Shown: in pieces, positions 34,956 to 43,692 of the stretch | How positions within the stretch are numbered: position 1 is the stretch's first letter | Layout: each line of letters begins with the position of its first letter | Origin: Pseudomonas silesiensis | Lineage (GTDB): Bacteria; Pseudomonadota; Gammaproteobacteria; Pseudomonadales; Pseudomonadaceae | Length of the DNA stretch: 64,000 nt | Direction of reading: 5' to 3' | NCBI RefSeq assembly: GCF_001661075.1 | Contig: NZ_CP014870.1 | Coordinates: forward strand, 1,488,001 to 1,552,000 | Made by a program: the position numbers and the translations under genes | The notes under the pieces: generated by a model | Seen by the model: only the letters and a program-made list of their open reading frames with translations | Told to the model about the DNA's origin: nothing | The model's database searches: none

Positions 34956-37900
34956 TCAGTTCCAGAGCACCTGAAGTGAGTCTTCCGCTCCATCATGTCC
35001 GAATTGTTTCATTACCACCGAGCACGACTCACAGGGGCGCATGGTCGTCGCTATATCGACGGAGCGGATTTCCGATGGGTCGGGATACTTCTCACGAATA
35101 ACGTTGATCAATTTGCTTTCGCTGTCCAGCGATGTCGGCTTGGTCATCTGTCTCGGTTTATAGGTGTTGATATCCTTGATAGTGATGGGGATGGCCAATA
35201 TCTTTCCCTCGGGCGTGACTTTGAGGTTCGTTATCGGGAAAGCCTGATTGAAATCAATATTGATGTAGGTCGTATCACCTATTCGTACATGATTGGCGCC
35301 CAAATGCCGGAACAGCGGCAAACGGGTGGTGCTACCCTGAGCCCCGGAAACGCTGACGTAGATTTCTCTATGCCCGGAAGTGGTCATCACCTCGGCGAAG
35401 GCAATGTTTCTGGGATTGGCCCGTTGCACGTTCCGGGGCAGTAGTCTTTGCAGTTTTCCCATCGCTAGTTCTATCTGTAATGCCGCGTCGGCATTTCTGG
35501 GGCTGATGGTCGGCGACAGAAAAAGCGTATCGAAGATTTCTGCTGTTTTTTGCCTAAAAGCTTGTGGCGCTTCCTTACTGCGTGTCCAGGCAGCAGCCCC
35601 TTCCGGTAGCCGGGTGACGATCATTCGGGTTGAATGATCGAACATCAAGGCCTCCCCTGGGCTGGTGTCCACCTTGACCCATTTCATATTGCTGGCCGGT
35701 GTACCCGTTGTACCAAGAGGAATCGCGATATCTTCCATGGTTTTTAAAGCGCGATCGACGGCCTCGATCCCGTGGATTCGGGCAGTGTTGTTCGCGTGCA
35801 GCGAGCCGGTATATACCCGTACCAGTTCCTCGCCGAGCGTGCCGTCGGCCATCTCGGTACTCTTCAGGCGTTTGAATACCAGTGGCTGGCTCAAACTGTT
35901 GTCCTTGGGTACCGTCGCGAGATAGTACTGGTCAGTGTTGACCCGGGTGAAAACATGGACAGCCTTATCATCGATGGCGGGAACCACAATGGCCCCGACC
36001 CGATGAATGTCTTGGGCACCCTCATAGGTTCCAAGGGCATTAATGCGAGCGTAGATGCCTTTTCGAAACTCTATAGTGGCGGTGATGTTCTGGCGGGGCA
36101 CCAGACGGCTATGGGCGAAACCCAGGGATTTCAGATTGCCATGAAAGCGGCGCGCCACATTGTCCGTAACTCGGTAGACCGCGCCATCGAGCGTGAGGTA
36201 CTGATGTTGCCGCCATGTTTCCGGTGTAGAGAGCCGGTCGCCAAACCACAATGCATAACCCTTACTTTCGTCGACTAAGCCGATCGAGGGGGCCGGAGCG
36301 GGAGTTGCACTGACATAACTATTGATGCAGACGGTTTCCCCTGGCGCTCGGCGAGGACGGCAGGGAACCAGTTTCAGTGCTTCACTATCATCGATCAGAT
36401 GGACTCGGCGAAAGATGTCGCCATCCAGCCGGTAGGCGACGTCATCGAGATACACCGTGGTTCGGCCATCGACTTCAGGCAATTCTCGAATACGGGTATT
36501 TTCAGAAACCTCGACTATCGCGTGACCGTTATTATTTTCCAGGATGCTGTAATGGGATCTCCCCAACGAAATTTCGCCAGAATTGGTGGATAATGCCGGA
36601 CCGTAGGGCTTTGAAGTTAATGGATCCAGAAGGCGATAATCGGGGTTGCCAACGGCGGCAATGTTGCGCATTGATACATTGTCGATTCCCTTGACCGAGG
36701 CTAACTGATCGCCGACTGCCAACGGCTTCCAGTTACTCACGTCGCTCAACTGAGCCAAGCTGCGCACGTACTTGTAGGGTTGACCTGTTCCCGTCAGCTT
36801 GGCTGTGTTAATGGCGAAGTTGCCTATTCCGCGCAATCCGTTTCCCAGACCTCTGAGTAATGAGGGAATGACATCAAGCGGATTTGCGGCCCTCAAAGTT
36901 GAGATCAACAGTTTTCTCGTCAGCGAGCTGAACGCTGGAAGGGCGGCGCCAGTGCCGATTTGGCCTGCGGTATTTATCAGTCTTACTGAACCTGCTGCAA
37001 ATTTACCCATTGGAATAGCGAATGAAAGTATATCGAAGAAAATACCGATTGCTCCCCATTTTTGTCTACTTCTGTCGCCGGACAACAGGTCGTCAATACT
37101 GCCCCAGAAAGGCACGAACGATGTGAAAATTTTTACCACTTTTTCAAATTGTGCTCGCTGACGATCAATTTCGGTTTGTCCAAAGGCGTAACTACGAAGC
37201 GCTGTCGGATCAACGTACAATAGTTCGGTTGCGATATGATGGCTGATGTCCACTGAGCGACTGGACGATAGCGTTAGTGGGGTGGTTTGTGAATGTTGGG
37301 TTGTTTCTGGCACGGCGGCAAATGCACTGCCCAGCATTTCGACAATCGCCCCGCAGTGGGCATTTTTTCTTGGCGGGCTGCCGGTCGAATGAGCGTCCCA
37401 GTCAAAGGGTAACTCCTTTGCGGCTAACATATATAATTCAGTGCCATCAAGACGTCTGCCCTTTGGATGAACGACTCCTCCTATCATCGCGGAATTAAAA
37501 TAGTCGAGACGGCGAATCACGCCTGCCTTGGGCAGTAGTTCATAATAAAGGCTTGTTCCCCTATGGGTCGCTTGTAGTATCAGACCATTACGCGTTCTAA
37601 GCGCAAGAATTTGTTCTGCGGTCTCCTCATGGGCATAGGTGTACTGGGTTTGTCCTCGCAGGCTGTAGACCTGCACCTCACCAAACTCCAACGCTTGACG
37701 ATCGGTAAGTGGAAGCGAAGCCAGCAGCGTTCTGATCAGTGTTTCATAAGCTGCAGTGATCGATTCCAGATGGCGCTTGAAATCGGTGTCGAACAGCGCC
37801 CGCACATCGGGCATTTCAGCGTATGGTGACAAGACTGTTTTTCGACCATTCAAACTCGATATAACCCATAGTCCCTCGGTCCTTATAGATCGGTTTTTAT

Positions 37901-39626
37901 CTATCATGATCCATCGATCGGTACGGGTAATACCATCGCCTTCTGTTACCCACCATTTTTGTTTAACGCCGAATCTGTCGGAGGCCAGGATGTCGACAAT
38001 TGAGTATTTGAGGTATCCGCTAGCAGGACGGGCACCAACGGAAGGCTTTTTGCTCGCCAGTTTTCGACCTTTCGATAACAAGTCGCATTCTTTAAAGAGT
38101 TTTTTGATTTCTGCCTCGGCAATGGACAGCCGCTTGGGCGGCTCTTCATTGATTTGGGTAATTGCTGCATTGAGTGCGGCGGTGTGCTTATCCAGTTCGG
38201 ATAGCGCTCGTTCAGTTTCGGCCTGTGTGTATTCTTCATAGGGTTTTTGAGGAATGACGCCTTGGGTTACCGCCCAGTCCACTGCTGGTAACAGCCTCGC
38301 CAGACTCACTGCGTGCAAGTGCTCTTCCGGCGCACCCTCACTGAGCTTCAGAGGCAAGTTAACTAACTTTTGAAAATTTTGTCTGTAGAGCGCCTTGGGG
38401 CTGGCAGAGTGGACAAGCGTTACCCCGGTCATAAAATTGACCCAAACAACGGAGCCTCTATAAGACAGTTCCGACGGAATGTCGGTGATGCAAAATTCGG
38501 CTGGAAACTGACAGAGGAACAATTTTGCAAGAACGGTGGCCTCTTTCTCGGAAGATGCCCGATTTGATATTAATAAATGATTTTCAAATTCCTTCCATAT
38601 ACTATTATAACTCTTTCCCCAGTTTGAGAGAGATTGCAGGTCGTAGCCGGCGATCCTGTCGGGATACTCGACGAGTCGCGAATGGAACCAGATACGCAGT
38701 GCGTTGGCGACCACTTTGACTCGAATGTGAGGCGCAGTCTCTTCACCGGGTTTCCCGCCGTACCAATTCAACATTGAAAGCAAGCAATCTCCCAGCTTTC
38801 TGGCTTCGACGCTTTGCAGGATTTTTTTTAGAAAAACCGTTGGCTGGGCACGAACCCTTTCAGGCTCGGCCGACACAAGAACGTCATTGGCCAGATAGGT
38901 CAGCGGGGATGTGACTCCCTCAGGCAGAAACGTCTGTATGACTCTTTTGACTTCGTTCGTTATGAATTGCCGTTGCATTTCTTCTTGAGAATCGGCGAGG
39001 ATACCTTTAATAGAAACTTGGCGAAGTTTGTTGGTAAGATCTGCCTTCAGGTCCAGTAAGTTGAAATCTTCTTCAAGCCCCAGCTGATAGCTTGCGATCT
39101 TTTCTCGCAGAGCGTCGATAGCGGCCTGATGTTCAGCCGGTTGGGTCGGATCCCACGGGATCATTCCGTAAAAAATGGCAATCCTGGATGCCGAGATAAG
39201 TCTGTCATAGCGAATTTGTCCTCCCAACAAAGGGACAGACTGTTCGATCAGGGTACGCAGTGCTTGCCATTTCTCGTTTCCCGTCAGGTCCAGTTCGGTC
39301 TTGTTTACACCGTCTTGATTTGAAGTTTCATAAACAAAAGCTCCCTCTTTCATGGTGACGGTAAGGTAGTCCGGGGACACATTGTTGTATGCGCACAGCG
39401 CCCGGTAATCGGGGTCCTCAAGCAATTGCTGCAACGCGCCTTGCCCGGTTTCGTGTTCCTGGTCCAAGGGTGAAAAAGTGCTCGGCTTGAGCAGCATTTG
39501 TGAAAAATCATCCAGCGAACCAGAATACGCGCGCAGAACCGTTACCAGCAGTTCAAAGTCCTCGAGTTGACCCTGATGAACTTGAGCGGTGGTGGGGAAT
39601 GAGACGCGAGGGGCGTTTGTTTGCAT
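34956..39626 (-). CDS. Giant toxin-like effector with C-terminal BURPS668_1122-type deaminase domain
   Basis: A 1556-residue protein with no signal peptide. Most of its length resembles the large dermonecrotic-toxin-like proteins of fluorescent pseudomonads. A hydrophobic region lies at about residues 833-885 (FVPFWGSIDDLL, then AIGIFFDILSFAIPMGKFAA), as in toxins with a membrane-translocation segment. The last 60 residues carry a toxin-deaminase signature: DSESKL at 1501-1506 (Glu1503 as proton shuttle) and RPCESCSVVMKQFG, with Cys1532 and Cys1535 as zinc ligands. The closest family I know is the BURPS668_1122 toxin deaminases (DSE..K, PCxSC, QF). Asp1501 occupies the usual His/Cys ligand place. 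Stretches such as 38560-38600 are AT-rich. No immunity or secretion gene is adjacent; it stops 1 base from the convergent ABC gene. Confidence 0.7.
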   Translation of the reverse strand: MQTNAPRVSFPTTAQVHQGQLEDFELLVTVLRAYSGSLDDFSQMLLKPSTFSPLDQEHETGQGALQQLLEDPDYRALCAYNNVSPDYLTVTMKEGAFVYETSNQDGVNKTELDLTGNEKWQALRTLIEQSVPLLGGQIRYDRLISASRIAIFYGMIPWDPTQPAEHQAAIDALREKIASYQLGLEEDFNLLDLKADLTNKLRQVSIKGILADSQEEMQRQFITNEVKRVIQTFLPEGVTSPLTYLANDVLVSAEPERVRAQPTVFLKKILQSVEARKLGDCLLSMLNWYGGKPGEETAPHIRVKVVANALRIWFHSRLVEYPDRIAGYDLQSLSNWGKSYNSIWKEFENHLLISNRASSEKEATVLAKLFLCQFPAEFCITDIPSELSYRGSVVWVNFMTGVTLVHSASPKALYRQNFQKLVNLPLKLSEGAPEEHLHAVSLARLLPAVDWAVTQGVIPQKPYEEYTQAETERALSELDKHTAALNAAITQINEEPPKRLSIAEAEIKKLFKECDLLSKGRKLASKKPSVGARPASGYLKYSIVDILASDRFGVKQKWWVTEGDGITRTDRWIMIDKNRSIRTEGLWVISSLNGRKTVLSPYAEMPDVRALFDTDFKRHLESITAAYETLIRTLLASLPLTDRQALEFGEVQVYSLRGQTQYTYAHEETAEQILALRTRNGLILQATHRGTSLYYELLPKAGVIRRLDYFNSAMIGGVVHPKGRRLDGTELYMLAAKELPFDWDAHSTGSPPRKNAHCGAIVEMLGSAFAAVPETTQHSQTTPLTLSSSRSVDISHHIATELLYVDPTALRSYAFGQTEIDRQRAQFEKVVKIFTSFVPFWGSIDDLLSGDRSRQKWGAIGIFFDILSFAIPMGKFAAGSVRLINTAGQIGTGAALPAFSSLTRKLLISTLRAANPLDVIPSLLRGLGNGLRGIGNFAINTAKLTGTGQPYKYVRSLAQLSDVSNWKPLAVGDQLASVKGIDNVSMRNIAAVGNPDYRLLDPLTSKPYGPALSTNSGEISLGRSHYSILENNNGHAIVEVSENTRIRELPEVDGRTTVYLDDVAYRLDGDIFRRVHLIDDSEALKLVPCRPRRAPGETVCINSYVSATPAPAPSIGLVDESKGYALWFGDRLSTPETWRQHQYLTLDGAVYRVTDNVARRFHGNLKSLGFAHSRLVPRQNITATIEFRKGIYARINALGTYEGAQDIHRVGAIVVPAIDDKAVHVFTRVNTDQYYLATVPKDNSLSQPLVFKRLKSTEMADGTLGEELVRVYTGSLHANNTARIHGIEAVDRALKTMEDIAIPLGTTGTPASNMKWVKVDTSPGEALMFDHSTRMIVTRLPEGAAAWTRSKEAPQAFRQKTAEIFDTLFLSPTISPRNADAALQIELAMGKLQRLLPRNVQRANPRNIAFAEVMTTSGHREIYVSVSGAQGSTTRLPLFRHLGANHVRIGDTTYINIDFNQAFPITNLKVTPEGKILAIPITIKDINTYKPRQMTKPTSLDSESKLINVIREKYPDPSEIRSVDIATTMRPCESCSVVMKQFGHDGAEDSLQVLWN

Positions 39627-39872
39627 GATGTTGCTCTCTTGTCATGTTTTGGGCGTTCCCTGTGGTTCTACAGGGGGGATTGCTGCCGATTACAACGACT
39701 TGGAAGAGAGTCCGTGCGGTACATATGTGTCGCGAGGGGCTGGGGGGGGTATTAATGCGGGCACTTGCTGGTAACGATAGGTTCTCACTTGCAGGGACGT
39801 AGAACGCACCCTAGTCTAGCTGTAGCGATTTCGTCCGGACGACGAACGGGCAGTGCTAATGCAAGGGACCTC

Positions 39873-42332
39873 ATGAATCAGACACGGACTCTCGGAACAC
39901 CCCGGCTATTGGGCATCGTCTGGCCTTTTATCGCCGTCGTGCTGTTTCAGGCGCTGCTGGGGGGCGTCAGTCTGTACATGCTTTCCGCGGTTCGCGGCTA
40001 CGTGGCCGGTGAAAGCCTGTGGTCCAAGGGCCAGAAAGACGCCATTTATTACCTCAATCTCTACGCCGACAGTCGTGACGAGGCGATATTCAACAAATAC
40101 CAGAGTGCGATTGCCGTGCCTCAGGGTGGGCATGAGTTGCGTGTGGCGCTGGATCAACAGCCTCCGAATATCGAAGCCGCGCGCGTGGCGATCCTCAAGG
40201 GTGGCAACCACCCGGATGACATCGACGGTGTGATCTGGCTCTACCTGAATTTCCGGCACTTCCGTTACCACGAGAAAGCCATCGACCTCTGGAGGGTGGG
40301 CGATGCATACCTGGTGCAACTCGATGCCATTGCGCGGGAGATGCATCAGCGCATCACCACCGGCCACGCCTCCGATGCCGATATCAAGCGCTGGAAGGAT
40401 CAGATATTCGCCATCAACGAAAATGTGACACCGGCGGCGAAGGCCTTCAGTGACGCCTTGGGCGAAGGCTCGCGGGTGATCCTGCGGCTGTTGTTGGTGA
40501 TCAATCTCGCCACGGCCCTGGGCTTGATCGTCCTGGCGCTGATGCGCACCCACAAGCTGCTCAAGCAGCGCCATGCATTCGCCGACGCGCTGCAACTGGA
40601 GAAAGACCGGGCGCAGATCACGCTGCAATCGATTGGCGACGGTGTAATCACCACGGATGTCGAAGGCGCGATCGCCTACATGAACCCGGCCGCCGAGGCG
40701 TTGACGCACTGGAAGGCCGAGCAGGCGACAGGTTTGCCCCTGGCAGCACTGTTCAATCTGCTGGACGAGAATGCTCAGGCTGACGGTTTTACCTTGATCG
40801 AGCACATTTTGAGCGGGCAGCTCAGCGGTGGCAGCGAACATTCCAAATTGATTCAACGCCTGGACGGCAGCACGGTGTCGGTCACGCTGGTCGGTGCGCC
40901 GATCCGCAATGCCGGCAAAGTCAGCGGCACCGTGCTGGTGTTGCACGACATGACCCAGGAGCGCCAATACATTGCCAATCTGTCCTGGCAGGCGACCCAT
41001 GATGCCCTGACCGGGCTGGCCAACCGCCGCGAGTTCGAGTATCGCCTGGAGCAGGCGCTGCACAACCTGACGCGGCTTTCAGGGCGCCATGCGCTGATGT
41101 TCCTAGACCTGGATCAGTTCAAACTGGTCAACGATACCTGCGGTCATGCGGCCGGTGACGAATTGCTGCGGCATATCTGTGCGTTGTTGCAATCCGGCCT
41201 GCGCGAGGGCGATACCCTGGCCCGATTGGGTGGCGACGAGTTTGGCATCCTGCTGGAAAACTGTGCCCCGCAAGCCGCGGAGAAAATTGCCGAGGTATTG
41301 CGCCAAACCGTACAGAACCTGCATTTTGTCTGGAAAGGCCGCCCGTTCGTGACCACGGTGAGCATCGGCCTGGTGCATGTCACGCAGAACCCGACCACCC
41401 TCGAAGCCTCGCTGCGCGCTGCGGACATGGCCTGCTACATGGCCAAGGAAAAGGGGCGCAATCGGGTTCAGGTCTATCATGCCGATGATTCTGAACTGTC
41501 CCTGCGCTTTGGCGAGATGGCCTGGGTGCAACGCTTGCACATGGCGCTGGAAGACAACCGCTTCTGTTTATACGCCCAGGAAATTGCGCCCCTTGGCCCT
41601 ACGGAATCAGGCGGCGGGCATATCGAAATCCTGTTGCGCCTGCATGACGAATCCGGGCGGATGATTTTGCCCGACAGTTTTATTCCGGCGGCCGAACGTT
41701 ACGGGCTGATGACGTCTCTCGACCGCTGGGTTGTGGAGAACGTGTTCAAGATCATTGCCCAGTGCATGGCTGAAAAGCGCAATTGTCCGTTGGCGATGTG
41801 TGCGATCAATCTGTCAGGCACCACGATCGGCGACGAGGCGTTCCTCGACTTCCTGCGGGAACAATTTGTTGCGTATGCGATCCCGCCTGAAATGATTTGT
41901 TTTGAAATCACAGAGACGAGCGCGATTTCCAATCTCGGGAGCGCAATAAAATTTATCAATGAACTCAAAGGGTTAGGTTGCCATTTTTCGCTCGACGATT
42001 TTTGTGCCGGAATGTCCTCATTCGCGTATTTGAAACATTTGCCTGTAGACTTCCTGAAGATCGACGGGAGTTTCGTAAAGGATATGCTGGACGACCCGAT
42101 TAACCGCGCCATGGTCGAAGTGATCAATCACATCGGTCATGTCATGGGTAAGCGCACGATTGCCGAGTTTGTTGAGACACCCCAGATCGAGCAGGCATTG
42201 CTGGAGATCGGGGTGGATTACGCTCAAGGGTATGTGATTGAACGCCCGCATCCGTTTACCTGCGATAGTCTGCAACGTCGTCCTGCCCGGCCCCGGCCTT
42301 TGTTATTCAAGGCGCCTGGTACGTTCCGCTGA
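39873..42332 (+). CDS. rbdA: Membrane PAS-GGDEF-EAL cyclic-di-GMP enzyme (RbdA-like)
   Basis: An 819-residue protein: membrane helix at about 13-38, periplasmic region, second helix at about 205-228, PAS domain about 250-365, GGDEF domain, EAL domain. GGDEF is intact at 453-457, and an RxxD inhibitory site (REGD) lies exactly five residues before it. The EAL signature is EILLR (Glu585), with Asn, Glu (EITET), DDFC and LKIDG catalytic motifs kept, so phosphodiesterase activity is plausible. Length and order match P. aeruginosa RbdA, a dispersal regulator. The start at 39873 follows AAGGGA. Confidence 0.8.
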   Translation: MNQTRTLGTPRLLGIVWPFIAVVLFQALLGGVSLYMLSAVRGYVAGESLWSKGQKDAIYYLNLYADSRDEAIFNKYQSAIAVPQGGHELRVALDQQPPNIEAARVAILKGGNHPDDIDGVIWLYLNFRHFRYHEKAIDLWRVGDAYLVQLDAIAREMHQRITTGHASDADIKRWKDQIFAINENVTPAAKAFSDALGEGSRVILRLLLVINLATALGLIVLALMRTHKLLKQRHAFADALQLEKDRAQITLQSIGDGVITTDVEGAIAYMNPAAEALTHWKAEQATGLPLAALFNLLDENAQADGFTLIEHILSGQLSGGSEHSKLIQRLDGSTVSVTLVGAPIRNAGKVSGTVLVLHDMTQERQYIANLSWQATHDALTGLANRREFEYRLEQALHNLTRLSGRHALMFLDLDQFKLVNDTCGHAAGDELLRHICALLQSGLREGDTLARLGGDEFGILLENCAPQAAEKIAEVLRQTVQNLHFVWKGRPFVTTVSIGLVHVTQNPTTLEASLRAADMACYMAKEKGRNRVQVYHADDSELSLRFGEMAWVQRLHMALEDNRFCLYAQEIAPLGPTESGGGHIEILLRLHDESGRMILPDSFIPAAERYGLMTSLDRWVVENVFKIIAQCMAEKRNCPLAMCAINLSGTTIGDEAFLDFLREQFVAYAIPPEMICFEITETSAISNLGSAIKFINELKGLGCHFSLDDFCAGMSSFAYLKHLPVDFLKIDGSFVKDMLDDPINRAMVEVINHIGHVMGKRTIAEFVETPQIEQALLEIGVDYAQGYVIERPHPFTCDSLQRRPARPRPLLFKAPGTFR

Positions 42333-42378
42333 AAATCTCCCGCTGGTCCTTACAATCACAATCAAAAGGAGCCCGACA

Positions 42379-43173
42379 GTGATCGACACATTCATCAGAA
42401 CCGGACCACTCATGGAAGCTGCAAGTTATCCCGCCTGGGCTCAGCGCCTGATCCAGGATTGCAGCGCGAGTAAGCGCCGGGTTGTCGAACACGAACTGTA
42501 CCAGCGACTGCGTGATAACAAGCTCAGTGCAAAGACCATGCGCCACTACCTGATCGGTGGTTGGCCCGTGGTCGAACAGTTCGCTTTATACATGGCACAG
42601 AACCTGACCAAGACCCGCTTTGCCCGCCATCCAGGCGAAGACATGGCGCGTCGCTGGCTGATGCGCAATATCCGCGTGGAACTCAATCACGCAGATTACT
42701 GGGTGCACTGGAGCCGTGCCCACGGTGTCAGCCTGGAAGATCTGCAAGCGCAACAGGTTGCCCCGGAACTGCATGCCTTGAGCCATTGGTGCTGGCACAC
42801 CAGTTCCGCGGATTCGCTGATCGTTGCCATTGCCGCCACCAACTACGCCATCGAAGGCGCGACGGGGGAGTGGTCGGCGCTGGTGTGTTCCAGTGGCGTC
42901 TATGCGGCGTCGTTCCCCGAGGAAGATCGCAAGCGGGCCATGAAGTGGCTGAAGATGCATGCCCAGTATGACGATGCCCATCCGTGGGAGGCGCTGGAAA
43001 TCATCTGCACGTTGGCGGGCATGAACCCGAGCAAGTCCTTGCAAGTGGAGTTGCGTCAGGCCGTCTGCAAGAGCTACGACTACATGTTCCTGTTCCTGGA
43101 GCGCTGTATGCAGCTTGAGCATGCCGAGCGGGCCCCGGTAATGCGTGAGCGGATGGCGCTGGCGGAAAGCTGA
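42379..43173 (+). CDS. TenA-like / iron-containing redox enzyme family protein
   Basis: A 264-residue all-helical protein: HYLIGGWPVVEQFALYMAQ, ELNHADYWVHWS, and a late YDDAHPWEALEI. The His/Glu/Asp pattern fits the haem-oxygenase-like TenA or di-iron family. A GTG start (VIDTFIRTG) is chosen because AAGGAG lies 8 bases upstream, whereas the longer frame starts inside rbdA. In P. aeruginosa a homologue follows rbdA (from memory). The reaction is unknown. Confidence 0.78.
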   Translation: MIDTFIRTGPLMEAASYPAWAQRLIQDCSASKRRVVEHELYQRLRDNKLSAKTMRHYLIGGWPVVEQFALYMAQNLTKTRFARHPGEDMARRWLMRNIRVELNHADYWVHWSRAHGVSLEDLQAQQVAPELHALSHWCWHTSSADSLIVAIAATNYAIEGATGEWSALVCSSGVYAASFPEEDRKRAMKWLKMHAQYDDAHPWEALEIICTLAGMNPSKSLQVELRQAVCKSYDYMFLFLERCMQLEHAERAPVMRERMALAES

Positions 43174-43192
43174 TCGGTTATTCGCTGCATTG

Positions 43193-43239
43193 AAAAAGCC
43201 CGCTCCCCCTGTCCGTTTCGCCAGGGGGGCGGGCTTTTT
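43193..43239. terminator. Bidirectional terminator between the TenA-like gene and the guanidinium exporter
   Basis: A long stem AAAAAGCCCGCTCCCCCTG / CAGGGGGGCGGGCTTTTT serves both converging genes. Confidence 0.85.
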
Positions 43240-43257
43240 AGTGGCCGCTGCAAATGG

Positions 43258-43572
43258 CTAGGCGCTGACTTTCAGTCCAACCAGTCCGGCAATGATCAGC
43301 GCCACGCTGGCCAGTCGGAACAGCGCCATGGATTCGCCAAAGAGAATGATGCCGGCGATCACTGTCCCCACTGCCCCCACACCCGTCCAGATCGCATAGG
43401 CCGTGCCCAGCGGCAGTTCCTTCATGGCGAGACCCAGCAAGCCAAGGCTGATGGCCATGGCGGCAACGGTCAACGCGGTAGGGAGAGGGCGGCTGAACCC
43501 ATCGGTGTACTTGAGGCCGACAGCCCAGCCGACTTCGAACAGGCCGGCGAAAAACAGAATGATCCAGGACAT
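43258..43572 (-). CDS. gdx: Guanidinium exporter, SMR family (Gdx/SugE)
   Basis: A 104-residue, four-helix protein of the SugE/Gdx branch of small multidrug resistance transporters: [20 protein letters not shown] with the essential Glu13, then [15 protein letters not shown]. Gdx proteins export guanidinium in exchange for protons as dual-topology dimers. The two-hairpin guanidine-II riboswitch directly upstream strongly supports this substrate. A GGAG(G) site precedes the ATG. Confidence 0.93.
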   Translation of the reverse strand: MSWIILFFAGLFEVGWAVGLKYTDGFSRPLPTALTVAAMAISLGLLGLAMKELPLGTAYAIWTGVGAVGTVIAGIILFGESMALFRLASVALIIAGLVGLKVSA

Positions 43573-43593
43573 GAGAGACCTCCATCGATTGAC

Positions 43594-43645
43594 GGGGTCG
43601 TCCCCAGATTAAATGACTCGATCGAGCCGCGAGGTCGTCCTCGCG
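43594..43645 (-). promoter_or_regulatory. Guanidine-II (mini-ykkC) riboswitch
   Basis: Read on the minus strand, two short hairpins both have the loop ACGA: CGCGAGG-ACGA-CCTCGCG (43628-43645) and GGGG-ACGA-CCCC (43594-43605). Tandem hairpins with ACGR loops are the definition of mini-ykkC RNAs. The second stem is about 10 bases from the ribosome site of gdx, fitting translational control by guanidine. Confidence 0.9.
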
Positions 43646-43692
43646 TTGCGCAGAATAGTGCCCATTATTAACCCGGGGATCAAGTTCATGGA

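Noticed and set aside
34995..35444. A 149-codon plus-strand frame antisense to the deaminase tip, considered as an antisense immunity gene
   Set aside because: No ribosome site, and the opposite strand codes clearly with recognised motifs; it looks like a shadow frame.
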